Shown here: positions 32,104 through 43,868 of the stretch, one piece after another
Layout of the letters: the number at the start of each line of letters is the position of its first letter
How positions within the stretch are numbered: the stretch's first letter is position 1
From: Spirodela intermedia
Taxonomy: Eukaryota; Streptophyta; Magnoliopsida; Alismatales; Araceae
Direction of reading: 5' to 3'
Assembly (NCBI GenBank): GCA_902729315.2
Contig: LR746272.1
Coordinates: 10,162,327-10,226,326, forward strand
DNA length: 64,000 bases
Program-made: the position numbers and the translations under genes
Notes under the pieces: generated by a model
Databases searched by the model: none
Told to the model about the DNA's origin: nothing
What the model saw: the letters and a program-made list of their open reading frames with translations, nothing else

Positions 32104-32107
<4 letters not shown>
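26337..32107 (+). CDS. Protein phosphatase 2C (At5g53140/PP2C76-like)
   Basis: A Mg/Mn-dependent serine/threonine phosphatase. Eight exons join in frame (357 residues): 26337-26602, 27994-28121, 28211-28309, 28437-28595, 29354-29440, 29653-29744, 31598-31672, 31940-32107. Motifs in order: [31 protein letters not shown] (metal-binding Asp), [66 protein letters not shown] and [13 protein letters not shown]. The start is bounded by TAG immediately upstream of the ATG at 26337. The first 60 or so residues are basic and could be a targeting peptide; an internal start at 26499-26504 (MMVDSG) is the alternative. The donor after 31672 (GTTGGC) is weak. The last acceptor lies in a (CT)n tract. The stop is the first unit of a (TAA)n tract. 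Confidence 0.94.

Positions 32108-32146
<39 letters not shown>
32105..32146 (+). repeat. (TAA)14 microsatellite containing the PP2C stop codon
   Basis: Fourteen perfect TAA units in frame with the PP2C reading frame; the first unit is the stop codon. (CAA)4 follows. The tract continues into the 3' UTR. Confidence 0.97.
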
Positions 32147-32149
<3 letters not shown>

Positions 32150-32791
32150 CAACAACAATATAATACTATTTTCATTATATTTTTTTTCTGCCCTGCCCTG
32201 CCTTTTCTTTTCGAACTCGCATGGAATCCACGGACAGATGTACCTTCCCTCCGTGAAAACACAAATCTTCTTCCTCACGAGGGCCACTCGTGGTGCTTTC
32301 CTCTCCTACATAATAATAATAATAATTATTATTATTAAATAAATAAATATGGAGTTCGCCGATGCCATCATCGAAAATTAGCCATGTTTCGTGGGTAATC
32401 TATGATTTGCAGGAGGAATTTAATGAGACGAAGAACCCGTTCGAGGCGATCTAAACTCCCCATGACTACAAGCATATTATTCTTCAAAAATCTGAAATAA
32501 TAACCAAGAATGATTTTTTTATTTTTGTGACTGCGTGCCCTCTTGATAAGATCAAGGGTGGCTGGGCCTTTTTTTTTTACATGCATTAAAGACAGTTTGC
32601 AGAGGATCCGCCGATGGATGTTTTGTCTGAAAGTGCCATTCTGCTACTTAGCGACCACGTGAGGTGGTCTCGGCAAGACAACATGAGCGCACGTGGAGAT
32701 TCAGCTTTTAGGGTTCATGTGCCGCCGACCCACAACACAGCAAACCCTAACATGGAGCCATCTGGATCAGCAGACCTCGGCGCCTGGGTCT
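32108..32791. other. Convergent intergenic region PP2C / TIGR01589 gene
   Basis: Holds both 3' UTRs. An AT-rich (TAA)n-(TTA)n stretch near 32310-32345 could fold on itself. No gene seen. Confidence 0.65.
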
Positions 32792-35700
32792 CTACGGTTT
32801 CTCTTCATCGGACTGGGAGGAGGGGTCGTTGATGTTGTCGGCGAAGTAGTCCTCGACTGTTTTCAGAGAGATGCCGAGTGTTAGGCGGGGCTCGTACTTC
32901 CAAAGATGGCAACTTTCGTCAGTTGGGCATGGACACAGAGATAGGCTCAACAGTACTGCATAGACTCTACGTACGAGCAAGAAGTGATTCCAGAAGTGGG
33001 CACATAGGTAGAAGAAAAAATATGGGTAATGATATGAATGAGCATCCTTAGGTCGCAAAGAAAACGTAGATAAACCCAGTTAAAGGAAGGTTGGAGATAC
33101 CTATGTCATCCTGATCCGCATCGAGCATGAGATCAGTATCTGGCAAGAAAGGTGAGCCAGTGTAGTTTCCCAAGGGTCCAAGATCTGCAGAAATTAGCCC
33201 AAAAAGGTAAAAGTCAAAGCTTGGGAACGGATATAACAATATTTTCAGAAGTGATGCCATGAAAAAAAGGGACGAGTGGAGGATTTATACTGTTTCGGAG
33301 ATGCTGGACGTTACTAGAAAAAAAAAAAAAAAAAAACAACTCGAAAGAGGATATAACTTGGCAAATTAACAAGTCCAATGCTTTTGGTAGGTGATGGTTC
33401 CACACATATATTTTTTTAAGAGTGTCTGCTCTAGTCTAGTAGCTCCTTCAGAAAGATCTGAGAAACTGTAAAAGAAGGGTTCGAGGAATGAGAAAAGATG
33501 CCAGTCAGTCTTCTATCAGTGAGATGAAGCGTGAACATCATCCGTTGTAGTGGAAACAACTCATAATGAAGGGGACATGGACTTGTAGTTCTAAGGAATG
33601 ATGGTTGGGATCTTTGACCGGTTCAAGGATGCGCTAGAACACGGACGAGTTAATGAAAAAAAGAGATCACCTTCCAGGTTTGTCAAGTCTGCAGTTAGAT
33701 CAGTGAGACTGAGTGTCCACGGAAGCTGTCCCCCTGATCTGAGGGTATCTTTTGAGGTTCCCGGTCCACCATCTATTCCCAGTTGCAGCTCTCCCGATGT
33801 CCCCATATCGGATGTAAATGCAGAATCAAGCACTGATGAATCTATCCCAATTCCTGTTATATCTGATGATGTAAAGGGAAAGTGCCCACTGGATGCTACT
33901 GATGCTGGGCTCACGGCCATCTCTGTCATCGAAGACATGGCACTGCATGGTGCAGCAGCGGGGGACATATTGGTTGTTTTGTCAATCATCATACTATTTC
34001 AATCAACAGCAGAAATATAATCAGCATATATATATATATATATATCCGGAGATCAAGTGAGAGAAAAGAAAATGCACAAGAAACGAAGAACATGGTGCAG
34101 ACACATGTAGGTGATGCTGCTACTTGATATCTGTGAGAATTTGTGAAAAATGACGTCAGATCATTTTTGGTTAAGGTGCATTTCGTCTCATAGCTTCCCC
34201 TGTATGCTCGTTCATCTTCCAGGTTTTAAATTTCTCCTTCGCAGCCAGAAGTCCACCAAGAACACAGACCCTTTTGCAAGGCATATTGATGATTTCATGA
34301 AAACAAAAGTATATCTTAACCAATAGTTCGTAATCCAGGAGTCTAGATGCCGCATACTTCAGAGAAAAATGAAAGGATTTTTTTTTTTCCCTGAAAGAAA
34401 TGAAAAATCTTACTCATTCCCCGAGTTCATCCTGATCGGGTGAAAATTGCCCTGAGCAGGAACTCCATTGACTACATGACAGCTGGAAAGTCCCATGGAA
34501 TCTAGATGAGGCGGAGCGGTGGCTGATAATGCAGGCTGCTGCAGAACTGGATACCCCATTGGTACGTTGTTAACTGCGTAGAAAACATACTTACATTGTT
34601 TAAATGTAATGATATTATGAAATCACGATCACTCGTTGAGTTTTTCAGAAGATATTTCTGATAACTCCGCGTATGAAATATATATCTTGGAAGGGAAAAT
34701 AGTGACCGAGTATCAGTAGCATAGTCAAGATGGTTACAACGATCTAGGTATACCGGCAGAAAAATAATGTCATGAGAAGAATAAACTGAGTTCAGCCAAG
34801 TCATCATAAGTAACAAAAATCCCACTTAGTTAGCCAGTGATTCCTCTCTGCTTTGAAGGAAACATTACGTTTGCACAGGTTCAAAGGAATACATTGACAC
34901 ACTCTCGAAGCTTTTAGTCTTAGGAAAATCAAACTAGAATATCTGATAGAATGCATGCAACAGAAGACAAATCAAATGAAAGTTATAAAACAAGAAGGCA
35001 TCACTATTGGTCCAAGTCCGTAAAATAGATGGGCAACTACTACTACTACTACTAAAGATTTTGTGACCAATAGTTATCTAACAGACAAGTAAAATGCAAG
35101 AATTGAAACGGAAAGTGGAAGTGAGAAGAAGATCTTTCAAGTCAAGGTTACAAGGAAAAAAAAGTGGGTTATGCCACAAAAGTTGACATCATATTTTTCG
35201 AGAATCTTTGAAATAGTTATTAAATCAATAAAATCGTAATATTTAATCATATGCTTATATTCCATGAAACATGATTACAAAAAATAAACGAAACAATTGG
35301 GGTTAATATCCAATTGTTCCACTGCATCAACTCATCAGGCACCCCAAGTTTGAGAGAGAGATCTCATCACCACCCTTCTTTCCTTCTTTTGGCCGCCTAG
35401 GAAATGTGATTGACCAAAGCCATCAGCCATTCAGAACCAACGGTGAGGGGCAGGAGCAACACCAGCTGCTGGCACAGAGCAACATAAGCTTCTGACATCC
35501 GGAAGCCTAAGGATTCATTTGGAAGAGAAACATCAGACTGTAATGACAAATGATCCTCTTTCTCTTTCCTTGTTTTCTCAATTTCAAATGTCTTCCATGC
35601 CTCCCATGGTGAATTAAATTAATTTTAGAAATGCATTCCCAAGGAATGCATTTACATTTTGAAATGCTTTTCCCTGGAGGTAAAAATAAGGCGGCTAATC

Positions 35701-38202
35701 TTCATAGAACACATTATCTTACTCCTAGCCTGCCTTCATCGAACAGTCAATTATAAGAGAGCATAAAACCGACAGAACAATGAAAGTCATGTTTAACTTG
35801 AATTCGCGTGCCAACAATTTATAAAATTGGTTTTGAGAATCCATAAATTTGTAAACAATAATTTAGCAATGAGGTTGTCGACCGATCATGTAAGCATCTG
35901 TGAAACAAATAACGTGAGAAAAATTACCAGCCATTAAATGAATACCATTCTGTACAGGTGCCAAAGGAGCTTTGGGAGTTTCAGTGTGATTAACTAGATG
36001 ATACTGGTGTTCAAGCAAATTATTGAACAAAAGGATTTGTTTCTTCAGCATCAATCTTATGTAATATGCCCTGAAAAACTCCGCATTTTCCTCTTCAAGT
36101 TTCTGCCACACTGAATAGGAAAAGACACACGTTAATATCAACGACCCCTTTCAGAAGTACACGCAGGAAATGTGGCGGTATGTTATCTATATGACTTCTT
36201 AAACAAGTAAACTGAAGCCTTGTTTGTAAATTTAACATTACTCAAAATAGAAAGTGCATGTCAACAATTTCACGTTGTTTAACTTAAAAGAGTAGATGCA
36301 AGGAAATGTCATGGTGACAAAAGTCAGATAGGTATTACATCATCAATCAGGAATTGACAATGGGAAAGGTCACTGAATTGCCAATCATATCCTTCATGTC
36401 ATTGCATGATTTACATTCCTAAAGTAATCATGATCCATTAGATTAGTGACTGTTTCCATGATCAGACATTCTCTATAGGTTATCCTTAATTAAATACACA
36501 TTGTGCTCAAAATTAAAATACCCTCGATTGCGGTTGATCATTTAACAACTGAATGAACTTATGATGAATGTTTAAGAACGAGTGCAATCCACCTAGAGAT
36601 GTGAATCCAGGCTCTATTTTTGCTCGATTCCTCAGAATTTTCACAACTTCACTTCTGTTCATATACAGAAGCAGACACCGTTCAATCAGGCTTTGAACCT
36701 GCACCAAACATTGGTTTCAAGATAAATAAAAGTGACACAAGGAAAAAGGAAAATGAATTATTTAACTTAGTTCAATAACTTGCAATACTGCCCATAATAC
36801 TTTGTTATATTAACGTCCATTGACTAAGTAAGGTATTGTAGGCCTACCACCAGAACAACTGATGAAGAACTTCTCAGAATAAGTTCCGAAATTCTCAGAA
36901 AAGACAACGAATGGTCTTACAAGTTCAATATCTTCACGAGAAACTTTCTTGCTGTTCTCATTGTTTGGCACTGATGCTCCATCAGAGTCTGCCATAAGAG
37001 CATCAGGTCCTGGACTAATTTGTTGGCTACTTTGTGAGTTAGGAGATGCATGCAATGACTGCTTAACTTCTTCACTTGTGCCTTGAGGTTCCTATACATT
37101 TTTTTAAAAGAATTCAAACCCAGCAAGCACAACAGCAATGAAATATTCCAAAACCAAATGACTAATAAAAAAATTAAGCGGGCGCAGTCCGCTCTGCCTC
37201 AGCATCCATTTGATATTGTAGGCCTAAGATAAAACCTAATAAACCCCCTATCTATTACAAGTTTGGATCTGAAAATGATGGATAAAATACGATGGATAAT
37301 TCAATAAAAATGATTGCATAACACAATAATGGCATGAGCTGACAATGACTTAACCACCACTACACTAGTACGACCAAGTTGCCCAGCTGTCATAATTCAT
37401 AGATAGAAATAAAAGTAATGATTAGCTGTTTTAGAGAAACACATAACTTCGTGTATTTTTGAGTAAACAATGATCCAACGCATAAACACATCAAAAGTTG
37501 AAGATCAAGTGGTTTTGAATAAACAGCCATGGCAAAACATCTTGTTTTGAGGGAAAATCAATGATCCAACACTCTTTCTAGCTGTCTACATCTTGCATTT
37601 TTGATAAAAATGGAGCATCAAAACTCCAAAATCCTAAAATTAGAAAGATTAAAGAGGTAAATGAATTTAAAGGGTTGATACCAACAAATATAATGCTTCC
37701 AAGCTACATGTCTATGTTCTGTTCCTTACGTATGAACTGCTGCACTTCTAAGAGGCACCGACAACATTTCTTAGATTCTTGCACATAATGTAACATAAAA
37801 TAATTCATCACGACAAACGGTTGGGTGAGGGGAGAGAGCATCCCTAAGAAAGGATGAATAAATGACAACAGAACCAAGCTTTCTCAGGCAGGGGGGAGGG
37901 AGAACTGAGGTGGAAATGGGAGAAAATGAAAAGGAGAAATGTTATAAAGCTTTTAAAAAATAGGACCATCCACTGGAAAAATAAATAAATTAGCCGCATG
38001 GAAAGTGACAATGCAAACGGCTGAGCAAGCAAAAAAATGTACTCCAAATAATGGTGTCAAAGATGACACTTTTTAGGAAGTTCACCGACAGAGGACTGAG
38101 GCCATGAGAATCATTATTTGTTCAATAATAGTGATATGGAAATATGCTAAATGTGCCATCATGTAACATATTAGGCAAAACCAGTACCTGAAGTGTCTTC
38201 AT
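32792..38202 (-). CDS. Plant-specific TIGR01589-domain protein
   Basis: Function is not established for this family. Eight coding exons join in frame (368 residues): 38188-38202, 36921-37091, 36593-36698, 35928-36110, 34414-34573, 33671-33993, 33101-33184, 32792-32856. The domain spans about residues 58-120 (VQSLIERCLLLYMNRSEVV, AKIEPGFTSLVWQKLEEENA, YYIRLMLKKQILLFNNLLE) and looks mainly alpha-helical. The Ser/Pro-rich C-terminal half has the conserved blocks VPMGYPVLQQP, SSCHVVNGVPAQGNFHPIRM, SPASVASSGHFPF and SLTDLTADLTNL, and ends SSQSDEEKP. I see no signal peptide or membrane span, so it is probably soluble. The first coding exon encodes only MKTLQ and is followed by a 1.1 kb intron. Confidence 0.9.
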
Positions 38203-39323
38203 TTTTTATTGTCGTCCCTTTTGCTGAGAAACGTACACAAGTCTTCTCCTGCCAAAACGCTAGGTCAGTGATTGATCAGTTGTAAAGATAAAATGGAAAT
38301 TTTTACAGGAGGTGGAAAGTTTTTGTAACATTCCGCATATGAGTTGAAATCTGTGCGCCACTTCAGGTCTTAGAAAGATAGTCGAAAAATTACAGATGGA
38401 GCTACAAGCCTGGAATATTCAGGTGTGGTCTCTTGTATACGGGCCTTCCTTATTTTCTACGGAAAGGTCAAGGAAAATCGATAAAATATTCATATTTATG
38501 TGATCTTCTTCCCTATTTGTAACTACTATCGCTCCTCGTCTCTTGCCCTCCCTACCTTGCGTGAGTTCCATTTTGACACAAATCAGCATCCCAAGATATA
38601 ATTTATGTCTAGATGTATTTTGACACAAATCAGAATGAGTATAGAAGAGGACATCACCCAGAAAGAAACAAAGTTGATCGTGTATGTGTACAGACTCCAA
38701 AAGAAGTTCAATCTTTTCTTTCCAAAACTTTATCGAAATGTCTAGCCACACCAGAAGAGTCACCATGGATATCTACGTACAACCACAAGGAAACACCTAA
38801 GCAGCAGAACAAGTGCCCAAGCATGCCCTCTTGGCCATCCCCAAGGAGGGAAAGAAAGACAACGGACCAGAATATTGCGTGCCGACGGAACCGTGCAAGG
38901 AAATCAATCACTCGCAAGACCGGTTTCTCATAAACAGATCAGTTCGAAAATTTCAATATTCGCTTTGACGACTTCAGGAGCTCGAAAAAATGCACGATTA
39001 AACGGAGGAGACATCCAGGCGAGGCAGCCCTACTCACCTCAGGGGAAGATATAAGATCCTTGCGCTTCAGACAAACCTACAATCCGGAACAACTAGCACG
39101 AGAACGGCCAATCGAGGACGCTCAGGGGATCTTCTCTTCATGATAAACCACGGGAAATATACACGCAACTCCGATATCTGAAAAGAGATCTGCCTGAACA
39201 GTGGTAGGATGAGCAGAGCTCGTTCAGCTTGGTTCCACACTGAGAGGACCCAGGAGGTCATTGACCGTCATCTGCCGCGGGCTACAGTACCACGTTCAAC
39301 CTGACATATGACGCTGGACGCTG

Positions 39324-39391
<68 letters not shown>

Positions 39392-40730
39392 GGGAGAGGA
39401 GGATCAAAGTCGCAGGCCACCGAGGAGACAAGGCATGGAAGTGAACGAGACGGCCGCGGAGACTTACTGCGTTCGTCAACTTCTAGAAAGGGTAATCTCA
39501 GCGGGGCCCGCCGAGGTATGACTTCCGCACTGGATATTTGTGGAAGATCGGCTCTCCAACTCGCCCCTGTCTCACTAATTCCGCCATTCACGTCCCCGTA
39601 GCCTCCGTGCGTCAGCCAAGGGGGCTCCGCATTGCTTCTCCATCCGATGCTCCCCACCTTTGCCAGGAGCTCTGACTCGCGATCAGAACCCTCGCCTCCC
39701 CGAAGGTAAATCCCAGCGGCGGACCTGTCTTCTTCTTCCTCCTCCCAACAAAGCTCCAACGTCGCCGCCACCCGCTTTAAGGTGGAACATAAGCCGACGT
39801 TATCCGACGTGGAGACGGCGACGTCTGGTCAACCGATTTGGTAAAAGCTGTGTTTTCGTGAGAATAATCCGTCGCATTAAGAACATTCCATCAAATTCGA
39901 AAATGGGCTGGTTTTTTGGATTTTTGCCTAATTGGGAGTGGATTCATCGGCCCATGATTCAGCGTTATCAGAGCTGCCGGACTGGTCGAAAACCAGATGG
40001 CCGGCCGGCGGTAGCTCCGATCTCAAGCATCTGCTGTCGTCTTCACGTGCAGCGAGGCCTCGGCGCCGTCGGCTTGGATTCTTCGCCGGATCTGCGCGTT
40101 TACGGCGGTCACATGCGGCGGAGCCAGCCGAGCGGCGATCCCCGCCTCCGCCCCCACTCTCTGGCGCCGCTGACAGACGGAGAGATCTGACAAATGACTG
40201 TCCTCCTCCAGGGGGCCTCCAAGGATAATAACTACGAATTAAGAGGCTTGGCGGGCACAGGTAGCCCGCCATTAAATTCCTCACAGTTTTCACCTTTTCC
40301 CCCGGATTTTGAAACCCTTTGAGGGTGGTGGTGCTCGGCTGGTCTCTCTACAGAGGAGCCTCTGTGTACAGGGACGAGTTGGTAGAAGCTTCGTAGCTCT
40401 GAGCTGGGCTTCTCCGGTAAATGAGGGGGAGTAACGATTGCAGAGGCGCCAGGGAAGGGGAGGAGGCCTCGAAGTTACGTGTTCTCTTCTTTCTGGGTTT
40501 TCCTCTTGGCCAGGAAGAAGAAGAAGAAGAAGAAGAAGGTTCACGTGAGGCGAGACCCGTCTGCCCTCCCTCGCCCAAACCAGAAAACACAGAGGGGGAC
40601 GACCGGACAGACAGAAGCGATGGAGGAAGAACATCTGTCGGGGAGGCACCGCCGGCGGTGAGCAATGCCGCCTTTCTGTATCCGCCGTCGAGGGCAGGCC
40701 CTTCCGGCATCCCCCTTCCGCCTCTTCTCG
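38203..40730. other. Divergent intergenic region TIGR01589 gene / LRR receptor kinase
   Basis: Should contain both promoters and 5' UTRs. (GA)n lies at 39323-39388 and (GAA)n at about 40516-40537. Open frames here have no recognisable domain. Confidence 0.6.
39323..39388. repeat. (GA)n microsatellite
   Basis: About 66 bases of GA repeat with one AA interruption, about 1.1 kb upstream of the TIGR01589-gene ATG. Confidence 0.95.
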
Positions 40731-43078
40731 ATGGAGTGCAGTGCTCTCTCCATCGTGCTCTATTCCCTTTACGTCCTTCTTCTTCTCCTCTTCGTCTTCC
40801 TCCCGCTGCCGTCTGTCTTCGCTGAGTCCCGCGAGGTGGAGGCGCTCCTCGCACTGAAGCTAGCCGCAGATCCCTCCAACGCCCTTCCATGGCAGCGCGA
40901 TTCCGCCGCCGGTGTGTGCTCCTGGGTCGGCGTCAGGCAGTGCTCAGCGGACGGGCGGGTCACTAAGCTCGTTCTGGAGTTCTTCAACCTCACCGGGCAA
41001 CTACCCCCCGCAACGCTCGGCTCTCTCGACCAGCTTCGCGTTCTCAGCTTCAAATCCAACTTCCTCTTCGGCGAGATCCCCGATCTCTCTGCTCTCACCA
41101 ATCTCAAGTCCCTCTTCCTCAACAACAACCGCTTCTCCGGTCAGATACCTCCCTCCGTCTCTTCCCTCCATCGGCTCAAAGTCGTCGTCCTTTCCGGGAA
41201 CATGATCACCGGGGAGATCCCCCCTTCACTGACCAAGCTTCCAAGGCTCTACGTCTTGTTCCTCCAGGATAACCTTCTCTCAGGGCGAATCCCCTCCTTT
41301 GAGCAGATGGGTCTGCGATTCTTCAACGTCTCCGGCAATCATCTGTCCGGAGAGATCCCGCAGACCCCCTCCCTCAGGCAGTTCAATGCGTCCTCTTTCA
41401 TGGGCAATCCGAACCTCTGCGGCGACCAGCTGGAGAAGTCGTGCATGAGCACCAGAGACCATCCCGTTCCTCCATCCTTGAGCCCCGTTGCCTCTGTAAT
41501 AGTCTCATCCACCTCCTATTCCGCCCCCAAACGGGAAGAGAAGATGAACAGGAGGAGGGTGGCGGCCATAGTCGCAAGCTCTGTTGGCGCGTTCCTGTTT
41601 CTCGCCATCTTCACGGGGCTGGTGGCGGCTTTCTTCCTGGTCCCCTGGAGGAGAACGATGGTGGCGGAGACCAACGGCATATCGCGCGGCGCGGGAACGG
41701 AGAGCAAATCCGCTGCAACGGGCGGCGGCGGCGGCGGCATCAACGTACAAGACGGCGAGGGGCCTTCCGGCGGGGCGGGGAAGGGTGGTGGCGAAGTGTT
41801 CTCATGGGAAGGGGAGAGGCTGGGGAATCTGGTTTTCTGCGGCGGCGTGGGGGAGATGTACAGCTTGGAGGAGCTGCTCAAGGCCTCTGCAGAGACCTTG
41901 GGGAGGGGGACGGTGGGAAGCACCTACAAGGCTGTAATGGAATCTGGGTTCATTGTGACGGTGAAGCGGCTCAAGGACTCGTCCATCCCTGGACAAGACG
42001 AGTTCCGGCGGAGAATAGAAACCCTAGGGCAGCTGCGCCACCCCAACCTCGTCCCTCTTCGGGCGTACTTCCTAGCCAAGGAGGAGCGCCTCCTTGTGTA
42101 TGATTACTTCCCCAATGGCAGCCTCTACTCGCTCATCCACGGTACGCCCTCGTCTTCTTCCTCTTCATCTTCTTCCCCGAGTTCCCTTCATCCTGAAAGG
42201 CTCAGATCTTTTAAGCTTCCAGTTTATACTCCCACCCACCTGCTGATTACAGAGGAACCCGTAGTAGAATCGGTGTTGCTATGAGGATCCATGCTATTTT
42301 TCGACTGATTCTCAGACGTAAACTCGGAAAAGAAAGAAGCCCCTCCCTTATGATCTTGAATCCGTGTGCAGGATCGAGACCTACCGGAGGGGGTAAACCT
42401 CTTCACTGGACGTCCTGCCTGAAGATCGCAGAGGATGTGGCTACGGGCCTTCTTCACCTCCATCAAAACTCCAGCGTCATTCACGGCAACCTCAAATCCT
42501 CCAACGTCCTCCTGGGTCCTGATTTCGAGTCCTGCCTCACAGACTACGGCCTCATCCCATACCTCGGCCCCTCAGACACCGCCCACGAGGACAGCGGTAG
42601 CGGCGGCGGCGGCGGCAGCGGCGGCGCCGCCCTCTTCTACCGAGCCCCCGAGTCTCGCAGCCTGCGGAGATCCTTTACCCAACAGTCGGACGTGTACAGC
42701 TTCGGGATCCTCCTGCTGGAGCTCCTCACCGGGAAGACGCCATTCCATGATCTGGTGGAGGAGCACGGGGAGGGCATCCCCCAGTGGGTGAGGTCGGTGA
42801 GGGAGGAGGAGATCGAGTCTGGAGACGATCCGGCCTCTGGGAACGACAACTCGGAGAAGCTCGGGGCGCTGCTGAACATCGCCGTGGCGTGCCTATCGCC
42901 GGCGCCGGAGGACCGGCCGACCACCAAAGAGGTGGTGAGGATGATCAGAGACGCTAGGGTTGAGGTCCTCGCTTCCTCGAACAGCAGCGATCACTCTCCC
43001 GGCCGCTGGTCCGACACCGTTCAGAGCTTGCCCCGGGAATACGGCTCCGAGCACCTGAATTTCGCAGAGAGAGACTGA
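40731..43078 (+). CDS. LRR receptor-like pseudokinase
   Basis: A plasma-membrane receptor of the 'probable inactive receptor kinase' type (At5g67200-like). Two exons, 40731-42141 and 42372-43078, join in frame (705 residues). I chose the ATG at 40731 because a strong signal peptide follows; an in-frame ATG at 40665 would add 22 residues. Order: signal peptide; LRR cap with a Cys pair (CSWVGVRQC); five or six LRRs (e.g. LTNLKSLFLNNNRFSGQIP); NPNLCGDQLEKSC; Ser/Pro spacer; membrane span at about 277-306; Gly-rich juxtamembrane stretch; kinase-like domain. LGRGTVGSTYKAV and VTVKRLK keep the P-loop and lysine. The catalytic HRD is HGNLKSSN and DFG is DYG, so phosphotransfer is unlikely. A Gly/Ser insertion sits before YRAPE in the activation segment. 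Confidence 0.93.
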
Positions 43079-43142
43079 AGATACTCCAGTGCGAACTGGT
43101 TCATCTCCTTCCTCGCTCTGTGTTCTTCATGTAGAGTGTGAT

Positions 43143-43185
<43 letters not shown>

Positions 43186-43868
43186 TGGTCCGCCATGAAC
43201 AGAGAATGGGGTTGCAGAGGGAGGAGGGAGGGGGGATGCCCCCTCAGAAGGTTTTGTAGTTCTCATTTTTTGGGCATCTGATCAGTTAGCTTTTAGGAAT
43301 TTCTTCGAATGATTGTGGTTATCAGCAACTCGATACCCTTTTTTCCACGGCTAATTGTTCTACAATACTCAAGCTTTTTGGTACCTAAAATTAAACCATA
43401 ATGATAACTAATTTGTTTATTTGTACAACTCGCTGAAAGGCTTGTCCGAGGATCCGCCGCGGGCGGGGTTTACGGAATCGATTTTGTGGAATTTCGCTGC
43501 CAAACTTAACTTCAGGGCAGGAAAGCCGGGTGCGCACGTGGCTCGGTAAATATACACTAATTAAGGAAAAAAATAAAATAGAAAATAATGGATATGTATA
43601 AATTTATTTATTTACTTTTTAAAAAGAGTTTAAAATAAATATATATTATTAGTCGTAATTTATTAATCCCCCGTGGAGAGGGTATATAAAGTACCCCAGC
43701 AATCCAGCTTCGGACAATCAGTCATCCCCTCGTCTTCTTCCTTCGACGCCCGGAAAGACTGGCGATTGCGAAATTGCCCTAGGACCAGCAGAGACAAATC
43801 CATCGATTCCCCCACCTCGCTCCCGCAGCACCCCTATAGGAGTTGGTCCCAATCCCTTGGCCGCGAAG
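43079..43868. other. Intergenic region LRR pseudokinase / RNF113-like gene
   Basis: Contains the receptor gene's 3' UTR with (CT)n at about 43145-43182, an AT-rich stretch at 43540-43670, and the next gene's promoter. Confidence 0.65.
43683..43690 (+). promoter_or_regulatory. TATA box of the RNF113-like gene
   Basis: TATATAAA, 179 bp upstream of the ATG at 43869, at an AT-rich to GC-rich transition. Position and sequence fit a core promoter. Confidence 0.6.

Noticed and set aside
31867-32287. Minus-strand frames with long Tyr or Leu runs
   Set aside because: Translations of the (TAA)n tract antisense to the PP2C end.
40290-40890. Several frames of 60-180 residues on both strands upstream of and across the receptor start
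   Set aside because: GC-rich shadows; the correct frame is fixed by the signal peptide and LRRs.
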